NCBI GenBank assembly: GCA_964496875.1
Contig: CAZCBH010000001.1
Coordinates: 124,001-188,000, forward strand
DNA from: RI-106 sp964496875
GTDB lineage: Bacteria > Cyanobacteriota > Vampirovibrionia > Obscuribacterales > Obscuribacteraceae
DNA length: 64,000 bases
Direction: 5' to 3'
Shown one piece after another: positions 42,804 through 51,534 of this stretch (position 1 is the stretch's first letter; every line of letters starts with the position of its first letter). The translations under genes were made by a program, and so were the position numbers. Under the pieces are notes generated by a model. That model was not told where the DNA came from, made no database searches, and saw only the letters and a program-made list of their open reading frames with translations.

Positions 42804-44548
42804 AGTTCCAGATTCTCCAGGGTATCAAGCATCTCTTTCTGGCTGGTAACCGCCGTTCCGGATTTTTTCACGACAATTCCGGCGGCAAGATTGCCGAGAG
42901 CCATTGCCTCGAGAGGGCTGGCACCGGTCACAAGGGCTAGAGCCATGGTCGCCACCACAGTATCTCCGGCTCCGGTCACATCGAAAACCTCGCTCTTATT
43001 AAACACCGGCAATTCCATATGGGGCTCGCCTTTCTGAAACAGAGCCATGCCTTCGCTACCGCGGGTAATCAGAATCGACTCTGCTCCACTGATTTCGAGC
43101 ATCATTCTGCCTGCTTCAGCTAGCTTTTCCGGTGAATCTATCTTGAATCCTATGGCGGCTTCCGTATCTGGTTGGTTCGGAGTGATTAGAGAACAGCCTC
43201 CGAAGCGTTCATAACCATTCTGGGCATCCACGACCAGCATGGTTCTTGTGCCGGCGGTGGCTTCGCGGCAGGCTTTAATGACACTATCGGTAATGGCACC
43301 GGCTCTGTAATCCGATAGGATAACGGCATGATAATCTGCCGCAGTTCTTTTTATTCTAGCCGCCAGTTGCTCTTCTATCTCAGGCGCGATGCGGCTGTGA
43401 GATATACGATCCAGTCTAAGCAACTGTTGCATCAAAGAATGTGATTTCGAGAGAATTCTTGTTTTTACGGTGGTCGGCCGTGAACTATCCACCACCAGGT
43501 CGTGGCTTATGCCATGGTTCTCCAGCATGTTGGCCAGCTTGTCTTTATATTCATCATCGCCGGAGACACCGATGGCATGGCAGGTAGCCCCAAGGGCAGT
43601 GATGTTGTGCGCGGTATTGGCCGCTCCGCCGGGAATATGCAAGGTCTCCACATGTTCCAGAATCAAGACCGGTGCTTCTCTTGATATTCGCTCCGGCTTT
43701 CCTTCCAGGAGTTCGTCGATAAGAAGATCCCCCACGATGGTGACCCGTCCACGGCTCAACTCTACGATCCTTTTAGCTAGATCGCGCTTGTTCAGCTGGG
43801 CTTTTACTGTTTTGACCGGTGAAAAGGCAATATCTTGCGGGTGCACCCTCTCCAACTCCTTGAATAATTGATTCGCCAGCTTATTATCCGGGTCTACCCC
43901 CATCGCTAGCATTACCGCCTTTTTAGACTCTTCCAAATATTGCAGATGTCTCAATAATCTTGCCAGATGAATGCTGGCGGCGATAATCTCTTCTTTGCCG
44001 CCGGCTTCGGCCAGGCTCTGGGTGGTCTCCTCCAGGTCTTTTTTAGCGTGGGGGCTTAAGGTGAAGTCATCCACCATAGTATTTTTTAAGAAATCCTCAA
44101 CCAGCCGGCTCGCCTCTTCGGACTGTTTTTCCTTTTCGATTTTGGTCGCATCGACACCACGAAGATTGAAGTGTTGCCGCACTCCAATAGGATGAAAGAG
44201 ACCTGTATTGGAGGAGGCGTTGACCTCTCTGGTGTCTGTCCAGCGGTATTCTCTCGAATCTTTACTTGAATCGTTCACCATCTCTCTTTTGATGGTTTTA
44301 TCATTGAGCAGGCGGCTGATATCGGCGGTTTTGCGCGCGTCGAAGCGATTGTTTCGACTTTCTTGTCGATCAGGTTCCTGGATAATGTCGTGGAATTCTT
44401 TGAGATTGGCTCGAACAGCCTGGTCCGAGGCTGATTTGATCGACATCAGATCGCTGAGGGATAAAGGTGCCCGCTTCTCAGGTTGCTCGCCTTTAGTCCT
44501 TTCGGGCGGGACCTCACTTTTGTCGCTCGTATTGCCGGGCTGGGACAT
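42800..44548 (-). CDS. PfkB-family kinase (heptose-7-phosphate kinase-like) with N-terminal extension
   Basis: The protein is 582 residues. Residues 265-582 match the HldE/RfaE1 kinase domain: RVTIVGDLLIDELLEG, GGAANTAHNITALGA (PfkB signature 1), LSDYRAGAITDSV and DVTGAGDTVVATMALAL with the catalytic Asp. HldE kinase phosphorylates D-glycero-beta-D-manno-heptose 7-phosphate on the way to ADP-heptose for LPS or S-layer glycans. The cytidylyltransferase half of HldE is missing. Instead there is an N-terminal 260-residue extension, low-complexity and charged, with a TPR-like stretch (LEESKKAVMLAMGVDPDNKLANQLF). The extension is unusual for the family and may mediate protein binding. Confidence 0.82.
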   Translation of the reverse strand: MSQPGNTSDKSEVPPERTKGEQPEKRAPLSLSDLMSIKSASDQAVRANLKEFHDIIQEPDRQESRNNRFDARKTADISRLLNDKTIKREMVNDSSKDSREYRWTDTREVNASSNTGLFHPIGVRQHFNLRGVDATKIEKEKQSEEASRLVEDFLKNTMVDDFTLSPHAKKDLEETTQSLAEAGGKEEIIAASIHLARLLRHLQYLEESKKAVMLAMGVDPDNKLANQLFKELERVHPQDIAFSPVKTVKAQLNKRDLAKRIVELSRGRVTIVGDLLIDELLEGKPERISREAPVLILEHVETLHIPGGAANTAHNITALGATCHAIGVSGDDEYKDKLANMLENHGISHDLVVDSSRPTTVKTRILSKSHSLMQQLLRLDRISHSRIAPEIEEQLAARIKRTAADYHAVILSDYRAGAITDSVIKACREATAGTRTMLVVDAQNGYERFGGCSLITPNQPDTEAAIGFKIDSPEKLAEAGRMMLEISGAESILITRGSEGMALFQKGEPHMELPVFNKSEVFDVTGAGDTVVATMALALVTGASPLEAMALGNLAAGIVVKKSGTAVTSQKEMLDTLENLEL

Positions 44549-44718
44549 CGTTGGCTGCCTTTGCTCCTCAGAAACTGATCACATTCTACTATAAGTCTTA
44601 ATGCCGACATCCGTACCATTTAGACATATGATTCAGATAACATCCATATGCCGGTCATTAATTTATCGTCTTTCCATGAGCGCTCGGGCTGACGCCACCA
44701 TCGCCGGTTAATCGCACC

Positions 44719-45321
44719 ATGTTATATTTGGTATTGAAATCGGGATTGGAATTAGATTTAGTGATTCATAAAAAAATTGCCGTCCTGGCACCGCTTCTCA
44801 TTCTTCAATTCTTTTCTTGCCCCGGCTTGGCCGAGGATGAAGAGCAAATTCAGCTCAAGCCGGTTAAAAAAGTGGTGGCGGTCAAGTCTGAACCTGTTCA
44901 ACCATCATTTCTCAACTGGAAGGTGGATACTCTAGGCCGGATTCGCAGCGACGGTCGGCTGGCCAAGCGTCTTGCCAAATATCACTGGCTTGACAAGATG
45001 GTGGCAGCCAATCCGGAAATTTCCGAAGCGGTCAACAATCACAGAAGGGCAGCTATGATCCTTGCGGGGCACCCTCGCATCACCGAAATCGCAGAAGCCG
45101 ACCCTTATTTATGTCGAAGAATTACAAAGTGGAAAGGGGCGGCCAGAAGACTGGCAGCCAATCCTAATGCCCGCTACGTCATCAGTAGAGATCCCGAAGG
45201 GATTTACCGAGCGATCCGACGTGATAAGAAGATTAGTGAAATTCTCTCCAAGAATCCCGTCTTCGATCAGATGATCGTCGATAATCCAGAACTGGGACGG
45301 GTAATCTCTCACTACATGTGA
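44719..45321 (+). CDS. Secreted protein with degenerate helical repeats
   Basis: The frame opens with ATG 44719; a GTG at 44761 would start directly at the signal peptide (HKKIAVLAPLLILQFFSCPGLAE), so the start is uncertain. After residue about 65 the protein shows short, loosely repeated units built around NP: AANPEISEAV, AGHPRITEIA, AANPNARYVI, SKNPVFDQMI, DNPELGRVI. No family is recognised. It is coupled to the TauE/SafE gene (GTGA overlap) and is divergent from the PfkB gene. Confidence 0.65.
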   Translation: MLYLVLKSGLELDLVIHKKIAVLAPLLILQFFSCPGLAEDEEQIQLKPVKKVVAVKSEPVQPSFLNWKVDTLGRIRSDGRLAKRLAKYHWLDKMVAANPEISEAVNNHRRAAMILAGHPRITEIAEADPYLCRRITKWKGAARRLAANPNARYVISRDPEGIYRAIRRDKKISEILSKNPVFDQMIVDNPELGRVISHYM

Positions 45322-46127
45322 ACTTCTCTATTAACTTTATCTTAGAAGCCATCGCCATTGGTCTAGCCACCGGTATCTTTTCCGGCGCTTTCGGAATCGG
45401 CGGGGGCATCGTCTGCACTCCATTATTGAGATTGTGTCTCGGGGTCAGCCCACACATGGCCATTGGTACCACTATGGCTTTAATAATACCTACATCCCTC
45501 AGCGGTGCCCTGAACTATACGAGGAAGGGCTTAGTAGACAAAAAAGTCTCGACCGCCATGATGATACCGGCGGTGGTGGGGGTGCTAATAGGAGCGGCCC
45601 TCACCAAAGTGGTGCACGGAAAAATGTTGATGCTCTCTTTTGCTCTTTTGGTAGTGCTATCGGGAATAGATCTGACCCTCGGCATCGGCAAGAAAATAAT
45701 GGATATGCGGGAAGCATCTAACAGTGAGGGTGAAAGTGGTGCCGAAGAAGAGAATCCAGACCGGTCGCTACGCACAAAAATTCTGGTCGGTTTGATGTCC
45801 GGCTGTCTGGCTGGTTTCTTTGGTGTGGGCGGTGGATTTATATTGGTCCCATGCCTGCTCTATTTTTTCAAAATGCCTATCAAAGCCGCTTTCGGTACTT
45901 CTCTAGTGGTGATTGCCACGGTCTCTGTGCCCGGAACCATTACCCACTTTTTGCTCGGTCATGTGAACATACCATTGATGCTCACAATGATGGGTGGGGC
46001 GGTGGCCGGATCCTTCATCGGCAGTTCGGTGGCGCTTCGTATTCGCGATAGCTGGCTCAGGAAAGGCTTTGGGGTGATTATGTTGATCGTCGCTTTCGTT
46101 CTCATGGGTAGAGAGCTTTCTCCCTGA
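45318..46127 (+). CDS. TauE/SafE-family sulfite/anion exporter
   Basis: The 269 residues have about eight membrane helices with the two family repeats: GIFSGAFGIGGGIVCTPLL near the N-terminus and GCLAGFFGVGGGFILVPCL in the second half. Members move sulfite, sulfonates or related organic anions across the cytoplasmic membrane. A charged loop between the halves (EASNSEGESGAEEENPDR) is longer than usual. It starts with GTG at 45318 overlapping the previous stop, so the two genes are coupled. The substrate cannot be told from sequence. Confidence 0.85.
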   Translation: MNFSINFILEAIAIGLATGIFSGAFGIGGGIVCTPLLRLCLGVSPHMAIGTTMALIIPTSLSGALNYTRKGLVDKKVSTAMMIPAVVGVLIGAALTKVVHGKMLMLSFALLVVLSGIDLTLGIGKKIMDMREASNSEGESGAEEENPDRSLRTKILVGLMSGCLAGFFGVGGGFILVPCLLYFFKMPIKAAFGTSLVVIATVSVPGTITHFLLGHVNIPLMLTMMGGAVAGSFIGSSVALRIRDSWLRKGFGVIMLIVAFVLMGRELSP

Positions 46128-46180
46128 GTCAAATAGAATATAATCAACTAACAAGTCATTACAGGAAGGTCTCGGGTACT

Positions 46181-46744
46181 GTGTGTAGTTTTCATGCCCG
46201 TCTCATCGAGCTGGAGTCGGAGATAATCGCCAAGGAAGAGGCTGAAGCAGGTATCGCCGAGCTTACTCCCGATTGTCAGGTTATGCTCGAGATGGTAGAG
46301 AAGGAGGTCGGGGTCCAGCTTGCCGACCGCGTGCCGGGGGATTTCCGGGGCTGGATCTTTTATCGACGCCGCAAAGAGAATCTCCATGAGCTGGTAATCA
46401 ACCGTGGACGAGCTTTCAAGGAAGGGGGGCTTTTCCCTCGTCATCTTGCCGGCTGCGATGTCTCTTTCGGTTTCGACACAGCCACCGAGTACCAGCGTGG
46501 TTTCGATGTCTCACCACCCCAGGACCTCGATCATCTCCTGGTCAATTTCGGCAAGAGCAAGTCAGGTCAAATAAGGGTCTTCCTCTGGTATGGCGAGAAT
46601 ATCTCGCCCTATCGCTTGATCTTCGAAGCGGATATGGAAGAGGAGCCGCATAATGAACTGAGGGAAGCGGTGGTGGAAGCCTGTGTCTGGATCGTCAAGA
46701 AACCAAAAGAAAAGACTCTACCGGAATTTCTAGAGAGCTATTAG
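46181..46744 (+). CDS. Protein of unknown function, cytoplasmic
   Basis: The 187-residue product (GTG 46181) has no signal or membrane segment. It is acidic and mixed alpha/beta, with VPGDFRGWIFYRRRKENLHELVINRGRAFKEGG and QIRVFLWYGENISPYRLIFEADME. No catalytic motif or family is recognised. It overlaps the convergent slipin gene by 4 bases. The weak upstream ribosome-binding site makes the exact start uncertain. Confidence 0.6.
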   Translation: MCSFHARLIELESEIIAKEEAEAGIAELTPDCQVMLEMVEKEVGVQLADRVPGDFRGWIFYRRRKENLHELVINRGRAFKEGGLFPRHLAGCDVSFGFDTATEYQRGFDVSPPQDLDHLLVNFGKSKSGQIRVFLWYGENISPYRLIFEADMEEEPHNELREAVVEACVWIVKKPKEKTLPEFLESY

Positions 46745-47592
46745 GCTTCTTCTTTTTCGGTGGCGCTCAAATCTATTTTGGCACCTTTATTTTGTGTTGT
46801 CTGAATGGTGTTGACGATGGGCTCTACCATCTTCTCGATACCGGCTGGAAACCTTCGTTTGCCGTGCTCGAAGAGCTCTATCGGAATCGGGAAAATGATG
46901 GTGGAGTTATTCTCGGCAGATACCTCGACCATGGTCTGGAGCTGTCGAAGTTGCATCGCTCCTGGTGCCTGGGAGATTTTTATAGCTGCCTGGGAGAGCT
47001 TTTCGGCGGCTTGCAGTTCCCCGTCGGCGGCGACGATTTTAGCCCTTCTCTCCCGCTCCGCTTCGGCCTGCCTTGCCATGGCTCTCTGCATGCTCTCAGG
47101 AATCTCGACATCTTTGACTTCCACTGAGTTCACTTTTATGCCCCAGCCTTCTGTCTGGCGGTCTATGATGGCGCTGAGTTTTTGGTTGATGGCGTCCCTT
47201 TCGGTAAGGAGTTCGTCCAGTTCGTGTTGACCGAGCACCGAACGCAGGGTGGTCTGGGCAATCTGGCTGGTGGCGGTGAAAGGGTCTTCCACTTTTGTGA
47301 CCGCTTTAAAAGGATCTACGACCTGGAAGAAGCAGACCGCGGCGGTCTTGGCCGAAACGTTGTCCTTGGTGATGATCTCCTGCATCGGAATGGACATGGT
47401 GATCACCCGGAGGTCGACTTTTTTATGGGCCTGGGCGATAGGCCAGACGAAGCAAGGCCCGGGACCTATTACCCCGGTGGCTTTACCCAGGGTAAAGATG
47501 ACCAGCCGGTCGTATTCCTTGATGAATTTGATGCCGGAAAGCAGATAGCCCAGGGCAAGGAAAAAGATAATGCCGAAAAATTCCATTGACAT
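46741..47592 (-). CDS. Slipin (SPFH/band 7 membrane protein)
   Basis: The 283-residue protein has one N-terminal hairpin-like membrane segment (about 4-22) and then the band 7/SPFH domain with the slipin pattern EYDRLVIFTLGKATGVIGPGPCFVWP and ITKDNVSAKTAAVCFFQVVDP, followed by a coiled-coil stretch rich in A/E/R (ARQAEAERERRAKIVAADGELQAAEKL). Slipins form ring-like oligomers in membranes and organise lipid domains or proteases. No nfeD-like partner gene is adjacent. Confidence 0.9.
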   Translation of the reverse strand: MSMEFFGIIFFLALGYLLSGIKFIKEYDRLVIFTLGKATGVIGPGPCFVWPIAQAHKKVDLRVITMSIPMQEIITKDNVSAKTAAVCFFQVVDPFKAVTKVEDPFTATSQIAQTTLRSVLGQHELDELLTERDAINQKLSAIIDRQTEGWGIKVNSVEVKDVEIPESMQRAMARQAEAERERRAKIVAADGELQAAEKLSQAAIKISQAPGAMQLRQLQTMVEVSAENNSTIIFPIPIELFEHGKRRFPAGIEKMVEPIVNTIQTTQNKGAKIDLSATEKEEA

Positions 47593-47638
47593 CTCTCCTC
47601 AGAATTCAAGACCGACTCTTAGAGTTAATAGGACCATA

Positions 47639-49048
47639 TTACTGCATTTCTTGATCCGGAGCTTTGCGCAACCGGGCGATGAAGAATCCGGAAAGGCCTC
47701 TTATACCGGGGTGCAAAAGAAGCATACCGGCTTTGGCGGTGTCGGATAATCGCTCGTCACTCTTGAGGCTTTCGGGCAAGTACGGGGTCAAATCTTCCAG
47801 CTTGAAGCTCTCGCCCCATTTTTTCAAGAAACTTTCTATCACCGCCTGATTCTCTTCGGGCTCCAGGGAGCAAGTGGAATAAACCAGGACTCCACCTGGT
47901 TTGACAAGAGTAGCGGCATTATCTAGAAGGGCTCCCTGTAAAATCGGCAATTCTTTGAGATCTTCCGGTTTTTTGCGATATTTCAAATCAGATCGGCGGT
48001 TGAGGACCCCTGTGCCCGAGCAGGGTGCGTCAACCAGTACGCTGTCAGCCAGGCGCTCGAACTGGAACTCTCGACCGTCGCCGGTCCTTATCTCGATATT
48101 CGAAAGAGAGAGTCTGGATCGGTTTTTTTTGAGTTCAGCGAGGCGCTTTTCGTAGATGTCCACGGCGATGACCTTGCCTTTGCCCTCCAGCATCTCCGCC
48201 AGGTGCAGGCTCTTGCCGCCCGGGGCGGCACATAGGTCAATCACCGTCGTATCCTGATTCGGATGCACTATTTCTGATACCAGAGAAGCGGCTTCGTCCT
48301 GGATGCTGAAAAGACCTTCTTTAAAGCCGGGCAGATCTTCCAGGCGACCACGCCCCCGCGACAGAATTCTGAATACTCCATCCACCACCGAGGATGGCTC
48401 CAGTTCGACACCGGCTCTAGCAAGGATAACCTGGAGTCCCTCGGCGCTAATAGCGGTTCTATTGACCCGAATAAAGACTTTAGGCTCTGCCTGGGACTCT
48501 TTCAGGACTTCAAGAGTCGTCTCCGGACCCAGATGCTCGCGCCAGCGTTCAATCAACCAGACAGGCATCGAATAATATTCGGAGAGTTCGCTTACCCCCA
48601 GGTTATGATCCGGTTGGGGAATTCGGGGAGCAAAGACGACGGATTCTTCTCTCTTTCTCAGATAGCTACGCAGGACGGCATTGGAGTATTTCGCCAGCCC
48701 CTCGTGACCGCAACTGCGGGCGATACTGGTACAGGTGTTGAGCACCGCGGACGGTGGGATGTCTTCGAGATACTCGAGCTGATAGACACCGATGCGTAAA
48801 GTATTGAGGAGAACCGTCGGAATCTTATCGAGCGGCTTCTTAGAGAATGGTCTCAGCATGCTGTCCAGATGGGAGCGGTGGCGGATTACGCCTTGCACTA
48901 TGTGGGTGACCAGGGCTCTGTCTCGCACCGAGAGGTCGCTTTTCTCCAGGGCTTTCGAGAGAGCGATATTGGCGTAGGCCCCTTCGTTTTCGATCCGAAG
49001 CAAAGTCTCCAGGGCGATTCTTCTCGAGCTGACTCCTTTTTCCGCCAT
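47639..49048 (-). CDS. rsmB: 16S rRNA (cytosine(967)-C(5))-methyltransferase RsmB
   Basis: At 469 residues the protein has an N-terminal NusB-like helical domain (about 1-140) and a C-terminal SAM-dependent m5C methyltransferase domain. The PC motif VLVDAPCSGTGVLNRR and the TC motif VYSTCSLEPEENQAVIE carry the two catalytic cysteines; DLCAAPGGKSLHLAE binds SAM. Length matches RsmB (Fmu/Sun). It is directly downstream of fmt in a common rsmB-fmt arrangement, with its ATG at 49048 just beyond the fmt stop. Confidence 0.94.
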   Translation of the reverse strand: MAEKGVSSRRIALETLLRIENEGAYANIALSKALEKSDLSVRDRALVTHIVQGVIRHRSHLDSMLRPFSKKPLDKIPTVLLNTLRIGVYQLEYLEDIPPSAVLNTCTSIARSCGHEGLAKYSNAVLRSYLRKREESVVFAPRIPQPDHNLGVSELSEYYSMPVWLIERWREHLGPETTLEVLKESQAEPKVFIRVNRTAISAEGLQVILARAGVELEPSSVVDGVFRILSRGRGRLEDLPGFKEGLFSIQDEAASLVSEIVHPNQDTTVIDLCAAPGGKSLHLAEMLEGKGKVIAVDIYEKRLAELKKNRSRLSLSNIEIRTGDGREFQFERLADSVLVDAPCSGTGVLNRRSDLKYRKKPEDLKELPILQGALLDNAATLVKPGGVLVYSTCSLEPEENQAVIESFLKKWGESFKLEDLTPYLPESLKSDERLSDTAKAGMLLLHPGIRGLSGFFIARLRKAPDQEMQ

Positions 49049-49049
49049 T

Positions 49050-50003
49050 TCAGTCCGTCACTTTGGAAAGCGTCTCTCCGCTCTCCAGTCTGATGCCGTT
49101 CGCCCAATCTCCGGCTTGCATCTTAGGCTTGTTTCGAGGCTGTACGGTAATGAGCTCCAGCCGCCCAGTTCCATCCTCGCCACAGGATACCGTGATTTTC
49201 TTACCATCTTTTATAAGAAGACCGGGCTGAGACGCCGAAGCATCTTCCAGAGGAGAAGTTTTGATGATTTTTATAGGCTCGCCCCTGAATTGGCTCACGG
49301 TGCCCGGCCAGGGCACCAGACCTCGGACGAGATTGTGGATTTTAAGAGTTTCTTGCGACCAATCTATGTTAGAGAGATTTCGATCTAGTAGTGGCGCATA
49401 TGATGCCATACTATCGTCCTGGGGGACAGGTTCGATTGTTCCTGCTTCCAGTCTTTTGAGAGTCTCGACCATTAGAACCGCACCACTTTCGGAAAGAAGA
49501 CGAGCCAGCTCCACCGCATCGGTATGCAACTCTATAGGTACTTCGTTTTTGAGAAGCATGGCGCCGGTGTCTACGCCGACATCGGTACACATTGTCGTAT
49601 TGCCTGCCTTAGAATGCCCATTTATAATCGCCCAGTTTATAGGAGCGGCTCCGCGTAAAGAGGGAAGCAGGGACCCGTGCAGGTTTATTACTCCCAGTGG
49701 TGCCATCTCCAGAACCGGCTTCTTGAGAATCTGGCCGAATGCCACCATCACAATAACATCAGGTTTGAGCGCTCGCATCGCTTCGACAATCTCTTTCTCT
49801 TTTGCCAGTTTAACCGGCTGCAAGACCTCTATTCCATAATCGAGAGCCACCACTTTTACCGGCGGCGCCTGCACTTTGTTGCCGCGGCCGCTTGGCCGGT
49901 CGGGTTGGCATACCACTGCCACCACCTCGAAGCCGGGCTCTTTTATAAGAGCCTTTAGTGTAGGTACCGCAAATTCCGGTGTGCCGAGGTAGATGATTCG
50001 CAC
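49050..50003 (-). CDS. fmt: Methionyl-tRNA formyltransferase
   Basis: The protein is 317 residues, the usual length. It begins MRIIYLGTPEFAVPTLKAL, then has VFGQ-type VAFGQILKKPVL, INLHGSLLPSLRGAAPINWAIINGHSKAGNTTM (formyl-THF binding and catalytic Asn/His region) and DTGAMLLKNEVPI. It formylates initiator Met-tRNA. The rsmB gene begins one base after its stop, so the two are cotranscribed. Confidence 0.96.
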   Translation of the reverse strand: MRIIYLGTPEFAVPTLKALIKEPGFEVVAVVCQPDRPSGRGNKVQAPPVKVVALDYGIEVLQPVKLAKEKEIVEAMRALKPDVIVMVAFGQILKKPVLEMAPLGVINLHGSLLPSLRGAAPINWAIINGHSKAGNTTMCTDVGVDTGAMLLKNEVPIELHTDAVELARLLSESGAVLMVETLKRLEAGTIEPVPQDDSMASYAPLLDRNLSNIDWSQETLKIHNLVRGLVPWPGTVSQFRGEPIKIIKTSPLEDASASQPGLLIKDGKKITVSCGEDGTGRLELITVQPRNKPKMQAGDWANGIRLESGETLSKVTD

Positions 50004-50008
50004 AGGGA

Positions 50009-50230
50009 CTACTCTCTAACGTCTAAGCTAATCTCGACAATTTGATCGAAGTTGAGGCAGCAGTTGTCGTCGAGCATGATATACATCAGCCGGTTCTGTC
50101 CTTCGAAGGCCAGGTTGGTGAGCTGACCATGATACTCACCACCTCTAACGGTCAGAACTCGGACAGACTGGCCGACCCACTGTCTTAGATAAATCCGCTT
50201 GTCTGCATTCTGTTGGGACGTATTGGGCAT
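50009..50230 (-). CDS. Small Sm-like beta-barrel protein
   Basis: The 73-residue protein reads RIYLRQWVGQSVRVLTVRGGEYHGQLTNLAF, then a loop and MYIMLDDNCCLNFDQIVEISL. The alternation of short strands and the G-x-x-x-G-x-L pattern resembles an Sm/LSm fold, suggesting an RNA- or protein-binding beta-barrel, but it is not Hfq by its key residues. It lies 5 bases upstream of fmt on the same strand, so it shares the translation-related transcript. The assignment is by fold pattern only. Confidence 0.55.
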   Translation of the reverse strand: MPNTSQQNADKRIYLRQWVGQSVRVLTVRGGEYHGQLTNLAFEGQNRLMYIMLDDNCCLNFDQIVEISLDVRE

Positions 50231-50263
50231 GCTTGGCTTCCAGCCTCCTGAATACTTTGGAAT

Positions 50264-50914
50264 TTATTCTAAACCATCGAAATTGACCTGTTCATGAATC
50301 GGCTTAATTTTTCGCAAAATGGCGAGCAGTCGGTCATAGTCGGACCTCATGATCGTGGACAGAGAGCGACCGGCATCGAGAAGAAATCGGTCGTCCTGGT
50401 TTGTGGCCTGGTAGGCTTCACGAATGGTGGCAGCTATCAGTTCATCCACCGGACTATCGTTGACCCCGGTGAGCAGCCTTAGAAAATCGAAGCCGGCGGT
50501 GGCTTTTTCAATATCCTCCGGACTGGCCGGATAGACGAAGTCGTGCACCTCCGGCGGCTGGGGCGGAAGATGCTGAAACATGCGGTCGACTATCATGTAG
50601 CCTACTACTAAGGCGTGCACCTCGGTGCGCAGTAACGAGAATATATGCGGTTGGGCAAGCTGGAGCTCTTGTCTAGTCATTCCCAGAGCCGAAGGTCGGT
50701 GCACCGCATCTTGTGGACCGGTGGATACATTGGTGACCACGGCAATCACAGAGATGCCGTTCTCTTCCGATTCTACCTTGAGGAAGCTGCCAAAACGCGG
50801 TCTGACAGGCAGATTCGGTTCGTCGTCATGGCGATTGACGCACTCGGCAGTGAAACGAGTTATGGAAGAGGAGATGACCTCGGCTATGGGAAGCGACCCG
50901 GAGGGAATCGTCAT
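50264..50914 (-). CDS. HAS-barrel domain protein (cyanobacterial type)
   Basis: At 216 residues the N-terminal half has the HAS-barrel pattern seen in cyanobacterial proteins related to the N-terminus of HerA: RPRFGSFLKVESEENGISVIAVVTNVSTGPQDAVHRPSALGM and QLAQPHIFSLLRTEVHALVVGY. There is no ATPase domain. The C-terminal third is helical. HAS barrels are found with membrane and DNA-translocating ATPases, but the role of the stand-alone protein is not known. It lies 33 bases upstream of the Sm-like gene. Confidence 0.7.
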   Translation of the reverse strand: MTIPSGSLPIAEVISSSITRFTAECVNRHDDEPNLPVRPRFGSFLKVESEENGISVIAVVTNVSTGPQDAVHRPSALGMTRQELQLAQPHIFSLLRTEVHALVVGYMIVDRMFQHLPPQPPEVHDFVYPASPEDIEKATAGFDFLRLLTGVNDSPVDELIAATIREAYQATNQDDRFLLDAGRSLSTIMRSDYDRLLAILRKIKPIHEQVNFDGLE

Positions 50915-50930
50915 AATAGATATTGCTGAA

Positions 50931-51452
50931 TTAATCTGTGGCCGGAGTCAATTCGTTGGGAGTGAAGTTGTCCATCTCTTTTTCGGATACAGGATCGTCC
51001 ACCGATTTGCCCTGGGAGACGCTTATGGTTGTTTTGCCGTCGTCTTCAGCCATGGTGACACTGACTTCTAGATCATCTTTATGACCTGAGATGATGATCA
51101 GCCTGGGCAACTTGTTGGTTTCATCCACTGTCCAACCTTCTTTATCCATTTTCTCCTGATACCATCCCGTCACCTTTTCCATCGAATCAGGAGAGGACAT
51201 CGACAGGAATCTTGCCTGTTCTCCTTCCGCATCATGGGCATTGGTAGCGCCTGCCACCACCGATTCAGGATAGACAAAGGGCTTCAGCTCTCGAGGCAGG
51301 TCTTTGCCGCCTTCGCTGAATGTATGGGTCATACCGGCCGATTTGAAAGTAACCTGCTTATCATTGTTGCAGGCTGTTATCAATGTAGCTGACGACAGGG
51401 TCAACAGGGCTGGTATTACTAATAGTGCTTTTCTTATGGAAAGTTTGCTCAA
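50931..51452 (-). CDS. Lipoprotein of unknown function
   Basis: The 173-residue product has a signal sequence ending in ITAC, a plausible lipobox, then a beta-rich domain with AGMTHTFSEGGKDLPRELKPFVYPESVV and a W-containing helix DSMEKVTGWYQEKMDKEGW. The EKVTGWYQEKMDKEGW pattern resembles small domains in secreted or periplasmic proteins of unknown role. It precedes the HAS-barrel gene by 16 bases on the same strand. Confidence 0.7.
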   Translation of the reverse strand: MSKLSIRKALLVIPALLTLSSATLITACNNDKQVTFKSAGMTHTFSEGGKDLPRELKPFVYPESVVAGATNAHDAEGEQARFLSMSSPDSMEKVTGWYQEKMDKEGWTVDETNKLPRLIIISGHKDDLEVSVTMAEDDGKTTISVSQGKSVDDPVSEKEMDNFTPNELTPATD

Positions 51453-51534
51453 GGGCGACCTCCGGAGCTTAATTTCGCCTTTCTTTTCGCTAGCAATTCT
51501 AGCACTGTTTCGAACCGGAACAGGCGGTTGTCAA

